Below, one piece after another: positions 35,701-50,241 of a stretch of 64,000 bases of DNA. Made by a program: the position numbers and the translations under genes. The stretch is from Pseudomonas parakoreensis. GTDB taxonomy: Bacteria > Pseudomonadota > Gammaproteobacteria > Pseudomonadales > Pseudomonadaceae. The stretch lies in assembly GCF_021602155.1 (NCBI RefSeq), contig NZ_BQHY01000002.1, positions 310,001 to 374,000 on the forward strand, in the 5' to 3' direction. The notes below the pieces were generated by a model. It was not told the DNA's origin. It made no database searches and saw nothing but the letters and a program-made list of their open reading frames with translations. How positions within the stretch are numbered: position 1 is the first letter of the stretch; every line of letters begins with the position of its first letter.

Positions 35701-36047
35701 AAACTGAGCCCCAAAAAGAGGCTACATAAGGTGACGCCATACGACCGTACCGAAATGGGCTACCAAACCCGATCACTGTTTTCCAGTGACAGGGAAACGA
35801 TAAGCCCAACGCATAGCCGTGTAAGCCGGCGGATTCTGGCGTACGCGTAGGTAACGGCGCAAGGCGTTGTAGCCGGTATGGCGTAACGGTTCGTGTACTT
35901 TAAACGTGGTTGCGCGGTTATGTTTATGTGCGGGGTTTGGTCTGTTGTTTTGATTTTGTCTGGCAGGCCGCTTTCGCGAGCAGGCTCGCTCCCACAGGTT
36001 TTCTGGCGGCAAGGGTGATTTGTGTTACGGCCTGAGGCATCTGGAAG
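35701..36047. other. Intergenic region, no gene seen
   Basis: About 350 bases that translate openly in several frames but show no ribosome site, domain or codon signature. It includes one family-B repeat unit at 35971-35996 in inverse orientation. Confidence 0.5.
35971..35996 (-). repeat. Single REP unit, family B
   Basis: CTTTCGCGAGCAGGCTCGCT with CCCACA end: one inverse copy of the family-B unit, without a nearby partner. Confidence 0.75.
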
Positions 36048-36074
36048 GAACTGCCCGCGCACAGACCAGTCGCA
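36048..36074 (+). promoter_or_regulatory. Candidate AlgU-type promoter for the phosphatase gene
   Basis: GAACTG, then 16 bases, then TCGCA, against the AlgU/sigma-22 pattern GAACTT-N16/17-TCtgA. It lies 34 bases before the start codon at 36108. Confidence 0.45.
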
Positions 36075-36107
36075 TGAACAGGAAGCCGTTTTTTCAGAGG
36101 AGTGAAC

Positions 36108-36890
36108 GTGTCCAGTGATCCCGAGCGTCACGCCGTCGACGCCCCCGTCATTCATCGCCTGCGCGTGCTGACGGTCAATACCCACAAGGGCTTCACCGCC
36201 CTCAATCGGCGCTTCATCTTGCCGGAACTGCGCGAAGCGGTGCGCAGCACCTCGGCCGATCTGGTGTTTCTCCAGGAAGTCGTTGGCGAACACGAGCGCC
36301 ATTCCAACCGTTACAACGAATGGCCACAAACCTCGCAATACGAATTTCTTGCCGACAGCATGTGGAGCGATTTTGCCTACGGACGCAACGCGGTGTACCC
36401 AGATGGCCACCACGGCAATGCCCTGCTGTCAAAATACCCGATCCGCGAATACCGCAACCTCGACGTGTCGATCACCGGCCCTGAACGTCGTGGCTTGCTG
36501 CATTGCGTACTGGACGTGCCGGGCCACGCCGAAGTCCACGCCATCTGCGTGCATTTGAGTTTGCTGGAAAGCCATCGCCAGTTGCAGTTGCAGCTGCTTT
36601 GCCAGTTGCTCGAATCCTTGCCCGAGGACGCGCCGGTGATCATTGCCGGCGACTTCAACGACTGGCAATTGCAAGGCAATGTCGCCCTCGCCCGCCGTGA
36701 TTACCTGCACGAAGCGTTCGAACGCCACCATGGCCGTCCGGCCAAGACCTATCCAGCGCGTTTTCCACTGTTGCGCCTGGACCGCATCTACCTGCGCAAT
36801 GCCAGCAGCCACGACCCGCAGATCCTCGGCAACAAACCGTGGACGCATTTGTCGGACCACTTGCCACTGGCGGTGGAAGTGCACCTGTAA
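36108..36890 (+). CDS. Endonuclease/exonuclease/phosphatase (EEP) family protein
   Basis: A 260-residue metal-dependent phosphoesterase of the DNase I/EEP fold. Visible segments are [21 protein letters not shown] (metal-binding Glu), [24 protein letters not shown] (about where the catalytic His sits), IIAGDFNDW and the final [11 protein letters not shown] (Asp-His pair). Members act on nucleic acids, phosphoinositides or sphingomyelin; the substrate here is unknown. The second GTG (36108) has GAGGAG five bases upstream, while the first (36102) overlaps that site. A related gene belongs to the equivalent P. aeruginosa region as I recall. Confidence 0.87.
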   Translation: MSSDPERHAVDAPVIHRLRVLTVNTHKGFTALNRRFILPELREAVRSTSADLVFLQEVVGEHERHSNRYNEWPQTSQYEFLADSMWSDFAYGRNAVYPDGHHGNALLSKYPIREYRNLDVSITGPERRGLLHCVLDVPGHAEVHAICVHLSLLESHRQLQLQLLCQLLESLPEDAPVIIAGDFNDWQLQGNVALARRDYLHEAFERHHGRPAKTYPARFPLLRLDRIYLRNASSHDPQILGNKPWTHLSDHLPLAVEVHL

Positions 36891-36929
36891 TCCTGCTGCG
36901 GCAACGATCCCCGGATCACCGAAAACGCC

Positions 36930-37019
36930 TGTGGGAGCAGGCTTGCCCGCGATGACGGCCGATCAGGCAACAGAGATGTTGAATGTTCCGACCTCTTCGC
37001 GGACAAGCCCGCTCTCACA
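36930..37019. repeat. REP-type inverted pair, family B
   Basis: TGTGGGAGCAGGCTTGCCCGCG and an imperfect inverse copy (CGCGGACAAGCCCGCTCTCACA) between the convergent phosphatase and glgB genes. Confidence 0.85.
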
Positions 37020-37037
37020 GGGTTAGCGGTGGCTGGA

Positions 37038-39269
<2,232 letters not shown>

Positions 39270-39271
39270 GA

Positions 39272-42613
<3,342 letters not shown>

Positions 42614-42667
42614 GTGAAACTCCTGAAAAATTCGTCTCTGCACATAATGTGATCGTGCTGATACTTC

Positions 42668-42753
42668 TGTAGGAGCTGCCGAAGGCTGCGATCTTTTGAT
42701 CTTGCTTCTAAAAAATCAAAGGCAAAAGATCGCAGCCTTCGGCAGCTCCTACA
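42668..42753. repeat. REP-type inverted pair, family A, inside glgE-treS gap
   Basis: Full family-A hairpin between two genes of one pathway on the same strand. It could separate transcript levels of glgE and treS by partial termination or by RNA stabilisation. Confidence 0.9.
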
Positions 42754-42769
42754 CGGGTCGGTGTCTGTC

Positions 42770-44767
42770 TTACGCGGCAGTAATCCGCCATATCCCGAAC
42801 GGCTGGTACGCCGGGTCTATGCGCATGAACTGATACTTGCCGTGCCAGTCCCAGCGATGCCCGTTCATCAAGTCTTCACCGTGGGTGGTTGCGTCGTCGG
42901 GCAGGCCCATCTCCCACAGCGGCAATTCGAAATTGGCTTCCTGCACGTTGTGCGGATCGAGGCTCACCGCCACCAGAATGAAATTGCTGCCGTCGAAGCT
43001 GCGCTTGCCGAAGTACAGAATGTTGTCGTTCCAGGCGTTGTAGATTTTCAGGCCCAGGTGCGTGTGCAGCGCCGGGTTCTGCCGGCGGATGCGATTGAGC
43101 TGGGCAATTTCGGCAATGATGTTGCCCGGCGCATTGAAGTCGCGGACGCGGATCTCGTACTTCTCCGAATCAAGGTATTCCTCCTTGCCCGGCACCGGTG
43201 CCGATTCGCACAGTTCATAACCGGAATACATGCCCCACAGGCCCGAACCCATGGTCGCCAGCGCCGCGCGAATCAAAAAGCCCGGCCGCCCCGACTCATG
43301 CAGGAACGCCGGGTTGATGTCCGGCGTGTTGACGAAGAAGTTCGGCCGGTAACATTCGCGCCATGGCGACTGGTTGAGCTCAGTGAAGTAAGTCGCCAGC
43401 TCGGACTTGGTGTTACGCCAGGTGAAATAGGTGTAACTCTGGCTGTACCCGACCTTGCCCAGCCGCGCCATCATCGCCGGCGTGGTGAACGCCTCGGCGA
43501 GGAAGATCACTTCCGGATGCAGTGCCCGCACATCGGCAATCAGCCATTGCCAGAACGGCAGCGGCTTGGTGTGCGGATTGTCGACGCGAAAGATCTTCAC
43601 GCCTTCGTTGACCCAGCCGACCACGATATCGCGCAGCTCGACCCACAGACTGGGGATCGCGTCCGGCGCATAGAAGTCGACGTTGACGATGTCCTGGTAT
43701 TTCTTCGGCGGATTCTCCGCGTACTTGATCGTGCCGTCCGGGCGCCAGTTGAACCAGCCCGGATGCTGCTTGAGCCACGGGTGATCCTGGGAACACTGAA
43801 TGGCAAAATCGAGGGCGATTTCCAGACCATGCTCAGCGGCAGCGGCCACCAGTCGGCGGAAGTCTTCGCGAGTACCGAGCTGCGAGTGAATCGCCTCATG
43901 GCCACCCTCCTCGCTTCCGATCGCGTACGGACTACCGGGATCATCGGGACCTGCGGTGAGGGAATTGTTGCGGCCCTTGCGGTGGGCGCGGCCGATGGGG
44001 TGAATCGGCGTGAAATACAACACGTCAAACCCCATGTCCTGAATCATCGGCAGACGCGCGTGCACGTCGTTGAACGTGCCGTGACGGTTGGGATCATCGG
44101 TGATCGAGCGCGGAAACAGCTCATACCAACTGGCAAACTCGGCCAGCTCCCGTTCGACGTCCACCGGGAATTCGGCGCTCAGGCTCAGATAGGCGCGGTG
44201 ATCGGCCTGCGCCATCAACTGCGCACTGCGCGAGTGCAGAAACAACGCCACCTGCTCGGTTTCGAGCAGACCGGACAATTCATGGTGCAGTGCGGCGAGT
44301 TGTTCGCTGAGCTGACCGTCGCTGCGCTCGGCGGCCTGTTGCACCATGGTGCGGCCTTCCTGCAGTTCGAGCGACACCGGGACGGCGGCGTTGTGCTTTT
44401 TCTCCAGTTCGTACTGGAAACTGGCGAAGTGATCGATCCACGCTTCGATGCAATACAGGTAGCGACCCTGGCGTTCGGGACGAAACTGCCCCTGCCAACT
44501 GTTGTTGCCCAGCTCGTTCATCACTTCGCTGTGCCAGCTCTCTTCGCCCTCCGCGCGCCAGCGGATGCGCACCGCCAGCTTGTCGTGGCCGTCGGCAAAG
44601 ACCTTGCTGGTGACGATCACGTCACGCTCGACGATCGACTTGACGGCAAACTGTCCGCCATCCAGGGTCGGCATGGTGTTTTCGATCACGATGCGCGGCA
44701 GCAGTAACGCCTGCGACAGCGGCATATGCGGGTTATAGCTCTGCTCTGAAGGTTTTTCAGCGGACAT
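42770..44767 (-). CDS. glgE: Maltosyltransferase GlgE
   Basis: A 665-residue GH13_3 enzyme that extends alpha-1,4-glucan with maltosyl units from maltose-1-phosphate. N-terminal beta domains precede the barrel; key segments are TPIHPIGRAHRKG, LDFAIQCSQDHPW, FRVDNPHTKP (nucleophile Asp396) and FLAEAF (acid Glu425). The ATG at 44767 is chosen over an upstream in-frame ATG at 44851: GGAGAGAGG lies in front of it, and the predicted AlgU promoter at 44858-44885 would start transcription too late for the longer form. With treS-maltokinase and glgB it completes the GlgE glucan route. Confidence 0.95.
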   Translation of the reverse strand: MSAEKPSEQSYNPHMPLSQALLLPRIVIENTMPTLDGGQFAVKSIVERDVIVTSKVFADGHDKLAVRIRWRAEGEESWHSEVMNELGNNSWQGQFRPERQGRYLYCIEAWIDHFASFQYELEKKHNAAVPVSLELQEGRTMVQQAAERSDGQLSEQLAALHHELSGLLETEQVALFLHSRSAQLMAQADHRAYLSLSAEFPVDVERELAEFASWYELFPRSITDDPNRHGTFNDVHARLPMIQDMGFDVLYFTPIHPIGRAHRKGRNNSLTAGPDDPGSPYAIGSEEGGHEAIHSQLGTREDFRRLVAAAAEHGLEIALDFAIQCSQDHPWLKQHPGWFNWRPDGTIKYAENPPKKYQDIVNVDFYAPDAIPSLWVELRDIVVGWVNEGVKIFRVDNPHTKPLPFWQWLIADVRALHPEVIFLAEAFTTPAMMARLGKVGYSQSYTYFTWRNTKSELATYFTELNQSPWRECYRPNFFVNTPDINPAFLHESGRPGFLIRAALATMGSGLWGMYSGYELCESAPVPGKEEYLDSEKYEIRVRDFNAPGNIIAEIAQLNRIRRQNPALHTHLGLKIYNAWNDNILYFGKRSFDGSNFILVAVSLDPHNVQEANFELPLWEMGLPDDATTHGEDLMNGHRWDWHGKYQFMRIDPAYQPFGIWRITAA

Positions 44768-44857
44768 CGAGCCTCTCTCCTTTACGCCCCAAGGACGCTC
44801 TTGTGCCGGATCCGTGTCCACAAGGAGGCACCGGCCCCGACATGAACTCACTTAGGT

Positions 44858-44885
44858 TCCGAGCGACCGGCGCGGGGAAAAGTTC
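44858..44885 (-). promoter_or_regulatory. AlgU (sigma-22) type promoter for glgE
   Basis: On the minus strand GAACTT, then exactly 17 bases, then TCGGA, matching GAACTT-N16/17-TCnnA. Transcription would begin near 44850, about 80 bases before the glgE start. Confidence 0.62.
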
Positions 44886-44984
44886 ACAGGGATTTGCCTG
44901 GGCAAAAAAGCGGATCGAATTCGCCAGCAGGTGGTCAATCCACTTAAGCACTTCTCACGCCATGTGCCACACGGAGGTCTACAG

Positions 44985-45143
44985 ATGAACATCCCGATCC
45001 CGGCAGAAACGCCTGATCCGAACATCGACAAACCCACCTTGCCCGAGACCGAGCCGCAGCCGATTCCCGAGCAGGAACCCCCAGGCACCACGCCACCGCC
45101 GAAGGAAGAACCGCCGACGACAATGCCGCCCGTCATCGTCTGA
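44985..45143 (+). CDS. Very small Pro/Glu-rich protein
   Basis: A 52-residue ORF in which proline makes up roughly a third of the residues and Glu and Thr most of the rest (runs such as PETEPQPIPEQEPPGTTPPP). It has no signal peptide. GGAGG lies seven bases before the ATG, and the upstream sequence is divergent from glgE. Such a composition is intrinsically disordered, and homology is not recognisable. It is followed by a repeat. It may be a real stress-related small protein or a chance ORF; the strong ribosome site favours the former. Confidence 0.55.
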   Translation: MNIPIPAETPDPNIDKPTLPETEPQPIPEQEPPGTTPPPKEEPPTTMPPVIV

Positions 45144-45157
45144 GCAACACGCCCCCC

Positions 45158-45242
45158 TGTAGGAGCTGCCGCAGGCTGCGATCTTTTGATCTTGTTTTTA
45201 AAAATCAAAGTCAAAAGATCGCAGCCTGCGGCAGCTCCTACA
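45158..45242. repeat. REP-type inverted pair, family A
   Basis: Family-A hairpin with the TGCCGCAGGCTGCG variant, between the convergent Pro-rich and MgtC-family genes. Confidence 0.9.
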
Positions 45243-45257
45243 GGTTGTTCGCGGTGT

Positions 45258-45770
45258 TCACAGATGCTGGTTTTTCTCGTCTTCTTTCTCGAACAACCTG
45301 ACCACCCGCGGCATTACGCTGAAAATCCCCAGTGCCAACAGGGTACTGAGCAGTGCCGTCGCCTCCTTGCCCAACCCGGTCGCCACGCCGATCGCCGCCG
45401 TCATCCACAACCCGGCTGCAGTGGTCAGCCCTTTGACATGGCCCTCATCGCCTTCCTTGTTTTTCAGGATGGTTCCGGCGCCAAGAAAACCGATCCCGGC
45501 GATCACGCCCTGCAACACCCGGCTCATCGCATCGGACTCCGCCCCGCTGGTTTGCGGCACCAGCACGAACAGCGCCGCGCCGAGTGCCACCAGCATGTGC
45601 GTACGTACCCCGGCGGCCTTGCCTTTGTGCTCACGTTCAAAACCGAGAATTCCGCCCAGCACGGCGGCCATCAGCAGACGCACGGTGATGCGCGTCAGTT
45701 GCGAAGCGTCGCCGATGTCGGCGAACTCCGCTTGCAGCGTTTCCCACACTTCATCCCACCAGGCGTTCAT
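45258..45770 (-). CDS. MgtC/SapB-family membrane protein
   Basis: A 170-residue inner-membrane protein with a cytoplasmic helix (MNAWWDEVWETLQ) and then four to five hydrophobic segments. The family core is RLLMAAVLGGILGFEREHKGKAAGVRTHMLVALGAALF with the conserved Arg-Glu and RTH, then GVIAGIGFLGAGTI and GLTTAAGLWMTAAIG. MgtC proteins influence magnesium starvation tolerance and ATP synthase or membrane potential. The ATG at 45770 has ACGGAG before it; the longer in-frame start adds an unlikely polar tail. Single-gene unit. Confidence 0.9.
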   Translation of the reverse strand: MNAWWDEVWETLQAEFADIGDASQLTRITVRLLMAAVLGGILGFEREHKGKAAGVRTHMLVALGAALFVLVPQTSGAESDAMSRVLQGVIAGIGFLGAGTILKNKEGDEGHVKGLTTAAGLWMTAAIGVATGLGKEATALLSTLLALGIFSVMPRVVRLFEKEDEKNQHL

Positions 45771-45892
45771 CGCTCCGTCCTTTTTATTTGTCGTTAGTGC
45801 ATGGACAGCGGCGACCATTAATCAGTTGCGCAGAACGATCGGCCCCGCGCGCGCCCTAACCTCTCAGGTACCCATGAAAAAAGGACAGCCTC

Positions 45893-46141
45893 ATGCCCGT
45901 TCGAATCGATGAATCCAACCCCGAATCAAAAGTGTGTTTTTTCACCGTCGAAAATGGCGAAGAAATTCGTATCTGCGACACCCTGGAAGTCAAAACGGAT
46001 AGCGAAAAAGCCATGTCGTTCGTGGAAATTGAAAACCGGCGCGTTTACATCACTGAAGCAGAGGCGGATGCCTTGACCGTCGCTGGCGCGAAAGACGGCC
46101 GCAAGCATCTGAAGGCTGACGACAGTGATTCGGTGATTTGA
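45893..46141 (+). CDS. DUF3203-like small protein
   Basis: An 82-residue acidic soluble protein (MPVRIDESNPESKVCFFTVENGEE, then RRVYITEAEADALTVAGAKDGR), resembling the Pseudomonas DUF3203 family. It has no signal peptide, membrane segment or catalytic motif. AAGGA lies seven bases before the ATG. Divergent from the MgtC-family gene. Function unknown. Confidence 0.65.
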   Translation: MPVRIDESNPESKVCFFTVENGEEIRICDTLEVKTDSEKAMSFVEIENRRVYITEAEADALTVAGAKDGRKHLKADDSDSVI

Positions 46142-46330
46142 CTGACCCTGATCAACACTGGGTGCAGACGCCTGCGATAGGCGTTTGCGCCTGCCCCTGC
46201 GGGCTGCTTCAAGTTGTCGCAGGGCGTCGCTCAGACGCCATCTGATCCGCTTTTTATTAAAATAGCTGAGTCTGTTATGCAAACAGATCGGCGCTCATAG
46301 TTCGTTCGCCTGATGGAGGCTGATGAGCGA

Positions 46331-47767
46331 ATGACCATGAGCGAACAAATCCCCGTCCGAACCGTAGAAGCAAGCCCCACCATTAAAAATGTGCCAGGTC
46401 GCCCAATGAAGGCGAAGGCCGGCTCCACCGACAAGCAGATCCACACCCGCAGTTTCACCGGGCTCTTCCGCCGCCTGCGCATCAGCGGCGCAGGGTTTCT
46501 GTTTTTACTGTTTTTCGGCACCGTGTGGTTGAACTGGGGCGGTCGTCAGGCCGTACTGTGGGACCTCGCCGAAAGCAAATTCCACATCTTCGGCGCGACC
46601 TTCTGGCCACAGGATTTCATCTTGCTCTCGGCGCTGCTGATTATTGCTGCGTTCGGTCTGTTCGCCATCACCGTGTTCGCCGGCCGGGTCTGGTGCGGTT
46701 ACACCTGCCCGCAGAGCTCGTGGACATGGATTTTCATGTGGTGCGAGAAAGTCACCGAGGGTGAACGCAATCAGCGCATCAAACTGCAAGCAGCGCCGTG
46801 GGGCCTGAACAAACTGGCGCGGCGCGCCGCCAAGCACACCTTGTGGCTGGCGATCAGCGTGATGACCGGGCTGACCTTCGTCGGCTACTTCACACCGATT
46901 CGCCCGCTGGCCGAAGAGCTGTTCACCCTGCAGATCGCTGGAGTCAGCCTGTTCTGGGTGTTGTTCTTCACCGCTGCCACGTACATCAACGCCGGCTGGC
47001 TGCGCGAAGCGGTGTGCATGCACATGTGCCCGTATGCGCGATTCCAGAGCGTAATGTTCGACAAAGACACCCTGGCAATCGCCTATGACGCGGCCCGTGG
47101 CGAAAACCGTGGCCCGCGCAAACGCGACGTGAAGCCCGCCGAAGCCGGTCTCGGCGATTGCATCGATTGCCAGTTGTGCGTGCAGGTCTGCCCGACCGGC
47201 ATCGACATCCGCGACGGTTTGCAGATGGAATGCATCGGCTGCGCGGCGTGCATCGACGCCTGCGATTCGATCATGGACAAAATGAATTACCCGCGCGGCT
47301 TGATCCGCTACAGTTCCGAGCGCGAATTGCAGGGTGGCAAGACCCACCTGCTGCGGCCGAGGCTGATCGGCTACGTCGCGGTGCTGCTGGTGATGATCGG
47401 CGCACTGGCACTGGCTTTGGTTGAACGGCCCATGGTCTCGCTCGACGTGACCAAGGATCGCGGGCTGTTCCGCGAGAACGGTCAGGGCCAGATCGAAAAC
47501 ATCTACACCCTGAAGGTGATCAACAAGACCCAGCAGCGCCAGGACTACACCCTGAGCCTGGTGGATGGCGAAGGCTTCCAGTTACAGGGCAAGACCGAAC
47601 TGAGCCTGGCGCCGGGTGAGATTGTCGACGTGCCGGTATCGGTGGCGATGACCACCGAACGCCCGGCCAGCAGCTCGCAGACCTTGAGCTTCAAGATCGC
47701 CGACAGCGACGAGCCGCAGATTTACAGCGTGGCGAAAAGCAGGTTTGTGGCGCCGATGAATCGCTGA
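46331..47767 (+). CDS. ccoG: Cytochrome c oxidase accessory protein CcoG (RdxA)
   Basis: A 478-residue membrane iron-sulfur protein that helps assemble cbb3-type oxidase, acting in reduction of copper for its active site. Membrane helices lie at about 50-75, 95-115 and 170-220 and near 355, with CGYTCPQSSW between them. Two ferredoxin-type clusters are encoded by CIDCQLCVQVCP and CIGCAACIDACD, followed by a C-terminal Ig-like (FixG) domain with SLDVTKDRGLFREN. I take the ATG at 46331 (GGAGG eleven bases upstream); 46337 is possible. No ccoNOPQ or ccoHIS gene is adjacent, so this is a separate copy or a detached locus. Confidence 0.92.
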   Translation: MTMSEQIPVRTVEASPTIKNVPGRPMKAKAGSTDKQIHTRSFTGLFRRLRISGAGFLFLLFFGTVWLNWGGRQAVLWDLAESKFHIFGATFWPQDFILLSALLIIAAFGLFAITVFAGRVWCGYTCPQSSWTWIFMWCEKVTEGERNQRIKLQAAPWGLNKLARRAAKHTLWLAISVMTGLTFVGYFTPIRPLAEELFTLQIAGVSLFWVLFFTAATYINAGWLREAVCMHMCPYARFQSVMFDKDTLAIAYDAARGENRGPRKRDVKPAEAGLGDCIDCQLCVQVCPTGIDIRDGLQMECIGCAACIDACDSIMDKMNYPRGLIRYSSERELQGGKTHLLRPRLIGYVAVLLVMIGALALALVERPMVSLDVTKDRGLFRENGQGQIENIYTLKVINKTQQRQDYTLSLVDGEGFQLQGKTELSLAPGEIVDVPVSVAMTTERPASSSQTLSFKIADSDEPQIYSVAKSRFVAPMNR

Positions 47768-47805
47768 GCCTTTAAGATGCAGCTCTCTTTTGACACTGCG
47801 ATACC

Positions 47806-47898
47806 TGTGGCGAGGGAGCTTGCTCCCGCTGGGCTGCGTAGCGGCCCCAAAAACTGTGAGTGCTACGCACTCAAGCGGGAGCAAGCTCCCTCGCCACA
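47806..47898. repeat. Inverted repeat, family C, between ccoG and MocR gene
   Basis: TGTGGCGAGGGAGCTTGCTCCCG and its inverse copy flank a second small palindrome (GCTGCGTAGC / GTGCTACGCAC). It lies immediately upstream of the MocR-type regulator gene. Confidence 0.88.
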
Positions 47899-47934
47899 AC
47901 AAGCAATCCGAATTCAGTCCATCGCGGGATACCG

Positions 47935-49344
47935 ATGAAACGCTACGAAAAATTCGCCGACGACATCGCTGAACTGATCCGCTCTGGCGTCCTCGGCCCA
48001 GGGCAGCGAGTGCCGTCGGTGCGCTACGCCAGCCAGACCTACGGGGTCAGCCCGTCCACGGTGTTCCAGGCCTATTACCTGCTCGAACGTCGCGGTCTGA
48101 TCCGCGCGCGGCCGCGCTCCGGCTACTTCGTCAACACCCACGCGCCGAGTCCGTTTTCCGAGCCGGTGATCAGCAGCCACGTCAACGACTCCACCGAAGT
48201 CGACGTCAGCGAACTGGTGTTCTCGGTGCTCGAATCGATCAAGGACCCGAGCACCGTGCCCTTCGGCTCGGCGTTCCCCAGCCCGACCCTGTTCCCGTTG
48301 CAGCGTCTGTCGCGCTCGCTGGCCAGTGCGGCGCGGGAGATGGACCCGCGCATGGTGGTCACCGACATGTCGCCGGGTAACCCGCAACTGCGTCGGCAGA
48401 TTGCCCTGCGCTACATGGTCGGCGGGCTGATGCTGCCCATGGAAGAACTGCTGATCACCAACGGCGCCCTCGAAGCGCTGAACCTGTGCCTGCAAGCAGT
48501 GACCGAACCGGGCGATCTGGTGGCCATCGAAGCCCCGGCGTTCTACGCCAGCCTGCAAGTGCTGGAGCGCCTGAAACTCAAGGCCGTGGAAATCCCCGTG
48601 CACCCGCGCGACGGTATCGACCTCGGCGTGCTCGCCCAGACCCTGGAACGCCATCCGATCAAGGCCTGCTGGTGCATGACCAGTTTCCAGAACCCGATGG
48701 GCGCGACCATGCCCGAGGCGAAGAAACAGGAACTGGTGGAACTGCTGCGCCGGCATCAGGTGCCGCTGATTGAGGACGACGTCTACGCGGAGCTCTATTA
48801 CGGCCAGCAAGCGCCGAAACCGGCCAAGGCGTTCGACACCGAGGGACTGGTGATGCACTGCGGTTCGTTCGCCAAGAGTCTGGCCCCAGGCTACCGTATC
48901 GGCTGGGTCGCTGCCGGGCGCTACGCGCAGAAAATCGAACGGCTGAAACTGATGACCTCGCTCTGTGCTTCAATGCCGGCGCAAGCGGCGATTGCCGACT
49001 ACCTGCAACACGGCGGCTACGACCGCCACTTGCGCAAATTGCGCTACGCCCTGGAAGAACAGCAAAGCGCGATGCTCGCGGCGATTGCCCGCTACTTCCC
49101 GGCGCAGACCCGGGTCAGCCAGCCGGCGGGTGGCTACTTTTTGTGGCTGGAATTGCCGCCGCAGATGGATTCCTTGAAGTTGTTTCAGATGGCGTTGGCG
49201 CAGGGCATCAGCATCGCGCCGGGGCCAATTTTCTCGCCGACCCAGCGCTTCAGGAATTGTATTCGCTTGAATTACGGCAGCCCGTGGACCGAGGATTCGG
49301 AAAAGGCGATGGAGACGCTGGGGCGGATTGTGCGGTCGTTCTGA
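47935..49344 (+). CDS. MocR/PdxR-type PLP-dependent transcriptional regulator
   Basis: A 469-residue fusion of a GntR winged helix (residues about 1-68, RVPSVRYASQTYGVSPSTVFQAY) and a type I aminotransferase domain (about 105-465). The PLP lysine is expected at Lys314 in GSFAKSLAPGYRIGW, with the Asn-Pro pair in FQNPMGA and the Asp/Tyr pair in EDDVYAEL. MocR proteins sense PLP, GABA, D-amino acids or similar amines and regulate nearby genes. The ATG at 47935 has only GGGAT before it, but begins the family's conserved N-terminus. Target genes are not evident here. Confidence 0.9.
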   Translation: MKRYEKFADDIAELIRSGVLGPGQRVPSVRYASQTYGVSPSTVFQAYYLLERRGLIRARPRSGYFVNTHAPSPFSEPVISSHVNDSTEVDVSELVFSVLESIKDPSTVPFGSAFPSPTLFPLQRLSRSLASAAREMDPRMVVTDMSPGNPQLRRQIALRYMVGGLMLPMEELLITNGALEALNLCLQAVTEPGDLVAIEAPAFYASLQVLERLKLKAVEIPVHPRDGIDLGVLAQTLERHPIKACWCMTSFQNPMGATMPEAKKQELVELLRRHQVPLIEDDVYAELYYGQQAPKPAKAFDTEGLVMHCGSFAKSLAPGYRIGWVAAGRYAQKIERLKLMTSLCASMPAQAAIADYLQHGGYDRHLRKLRYALEEQQSAMLAAIARYFPAQTRVSQPAGGYFLWLELPPQMDSLKLFQMALAQGISIAPGPIFSPTQRFRNCIRLNYGSPWTEDSEKAMETLGRIVRSF

Positions 49345-49371
49345 CAGTCAGGTATTGCCTGTGCTGGCCCT

Positions 49372-49463
49372 ATCGCTGGCAAGCCAGCTCCCACAGTGAT
49401 CGATGTCAGTCGCAAATATTGTGTACGACACAGAAACCTGTGGGAGCTGGCTTGCCAGCGATG
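49372..49463. repeat. REP-type inverted pair, family B variant (CTGGCTTGCCAGCG)
   Basis: Inverse unit at 49372-49396 and direct unit at 49439-49463, both of the variant TGTGGGAGCTGGCTTGCCAG, between convergent genes. Confidence 0.85.
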
Positions 49464-49494
49464 GGGTCGGATCAGGCAACACAAAGGCCGAAGA

Positions 49495-50241
49495 TCAACG
49501 CCCACCACCCAGATCAACAAACGTCCCGGTCGCATAAGAAGCCTTGTCCGACAGCAACCAGACAATCGCCTCCGCCACCTCATCCGGCCGCCCGCCCCGA
49601 GCCATCGGAATCGCCGACTCAAGCTTGCTGACCCGATCCGGATCACCGCTCAATGCGTGGAAATCGGTGTAGATATAGCCCGGACGCACCGCGTTGACGC
49701 GAATGCCCTCGCCCGCCACTTCCTTGGACAGACCGATGGTGAAGGTGTCGAGCGCGCCTTTGGACGCGGCATAGTCGACGTATTCGTTGGGCGAGCCCAG
49801 GCGTGCGGCGACCGACGACACGTTGACGATACTGCCGCCCTGGCCGCCGTGTTTGGGCGACATGCGCAGGATCGCGTGCTTGGCGCAGAGGATCGGCGCC
49901 AATACGTTGGTTTTCATGATTTTAAGGATGCGGAATTCGGACATTTCATCGACCCGCGACTTGTGCCCGACGGTGCCTGCATTGTTCACCAGTGCGGTGA
50001 CCCGTCCCAGTTCGGTGTCGACCCGGTGAAACAGTGCGATGACTTCGTCTTCGATGCTGACATCGGCGCGCACCGCAATGGCTTGCGCCCCCAGCGCCCG
50101 CACTTGCTCCAGCACGCTTTGTGCGGCCTGTTCATCCGACTGATAGTTGATGCAGATCCGATAGCCCTGCCCGGCAGCCAACAACGCCGTAGCGGCGCCG
50201 ATTCCGCGGCCGCCACCGGTGATTACCATGACTTTATCCAT
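49495..50241 (-). CDS. Short-chain dehydrogenase/reductase
   Basis: A 248-residue classical SDR with the cofactor loop TGGGRGIG (residues about 8-15), VNNAGT, the catalytic Ser in NVSSVAA and the Tyr/Lys pair in DYAASKG, and VRPGYIYTDFH after it. Most such enzymes reduce carbonyls or oxidise alcohols with NAD(P); substrate unknown. The basic residue after the first strand is missing, with CINYQSDEQ present, so cofactor choice is unclear. The ATG at 50241 lies after AAGGG. Single gene. Confidence 0.88.
   Translation of the reverse strand: MDKVMVITGGGRGIGAATALLAAGQGYRICINYQSDEQAAQSVLEQVRALGAQAIAVRADVSIEDEVIALFHRVDTELGRVTALVNNAGTVGHKSRVDEMSEFRILKIMKTNVLAPILCAKHAILRMSPKHGGQGGSIVNVSSVAARLGSPNEYVDYAASKGALDTFTIGLSKEVAGEGIRVNAVRPGYIYTDFHALSGDPDRVSKLESAIPMARGGRPDEVAEAIVWLLSDKASYATGTFVDLGGGR

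Noticed and set aside
35240-35809. 189-codon frame on the minus strand upstream of DUF6124-like copy 2
   Set aside because: It runs through the presumed RNA leader and then out of frame over the real gene; no ribosome site.
35773-36012. 79-codon minus-strand ORF between the DUF6124-like and phosphatase genes
   Set aside because: Its first third is a translated family-B repeat, so the frame is most likely fortuitous.
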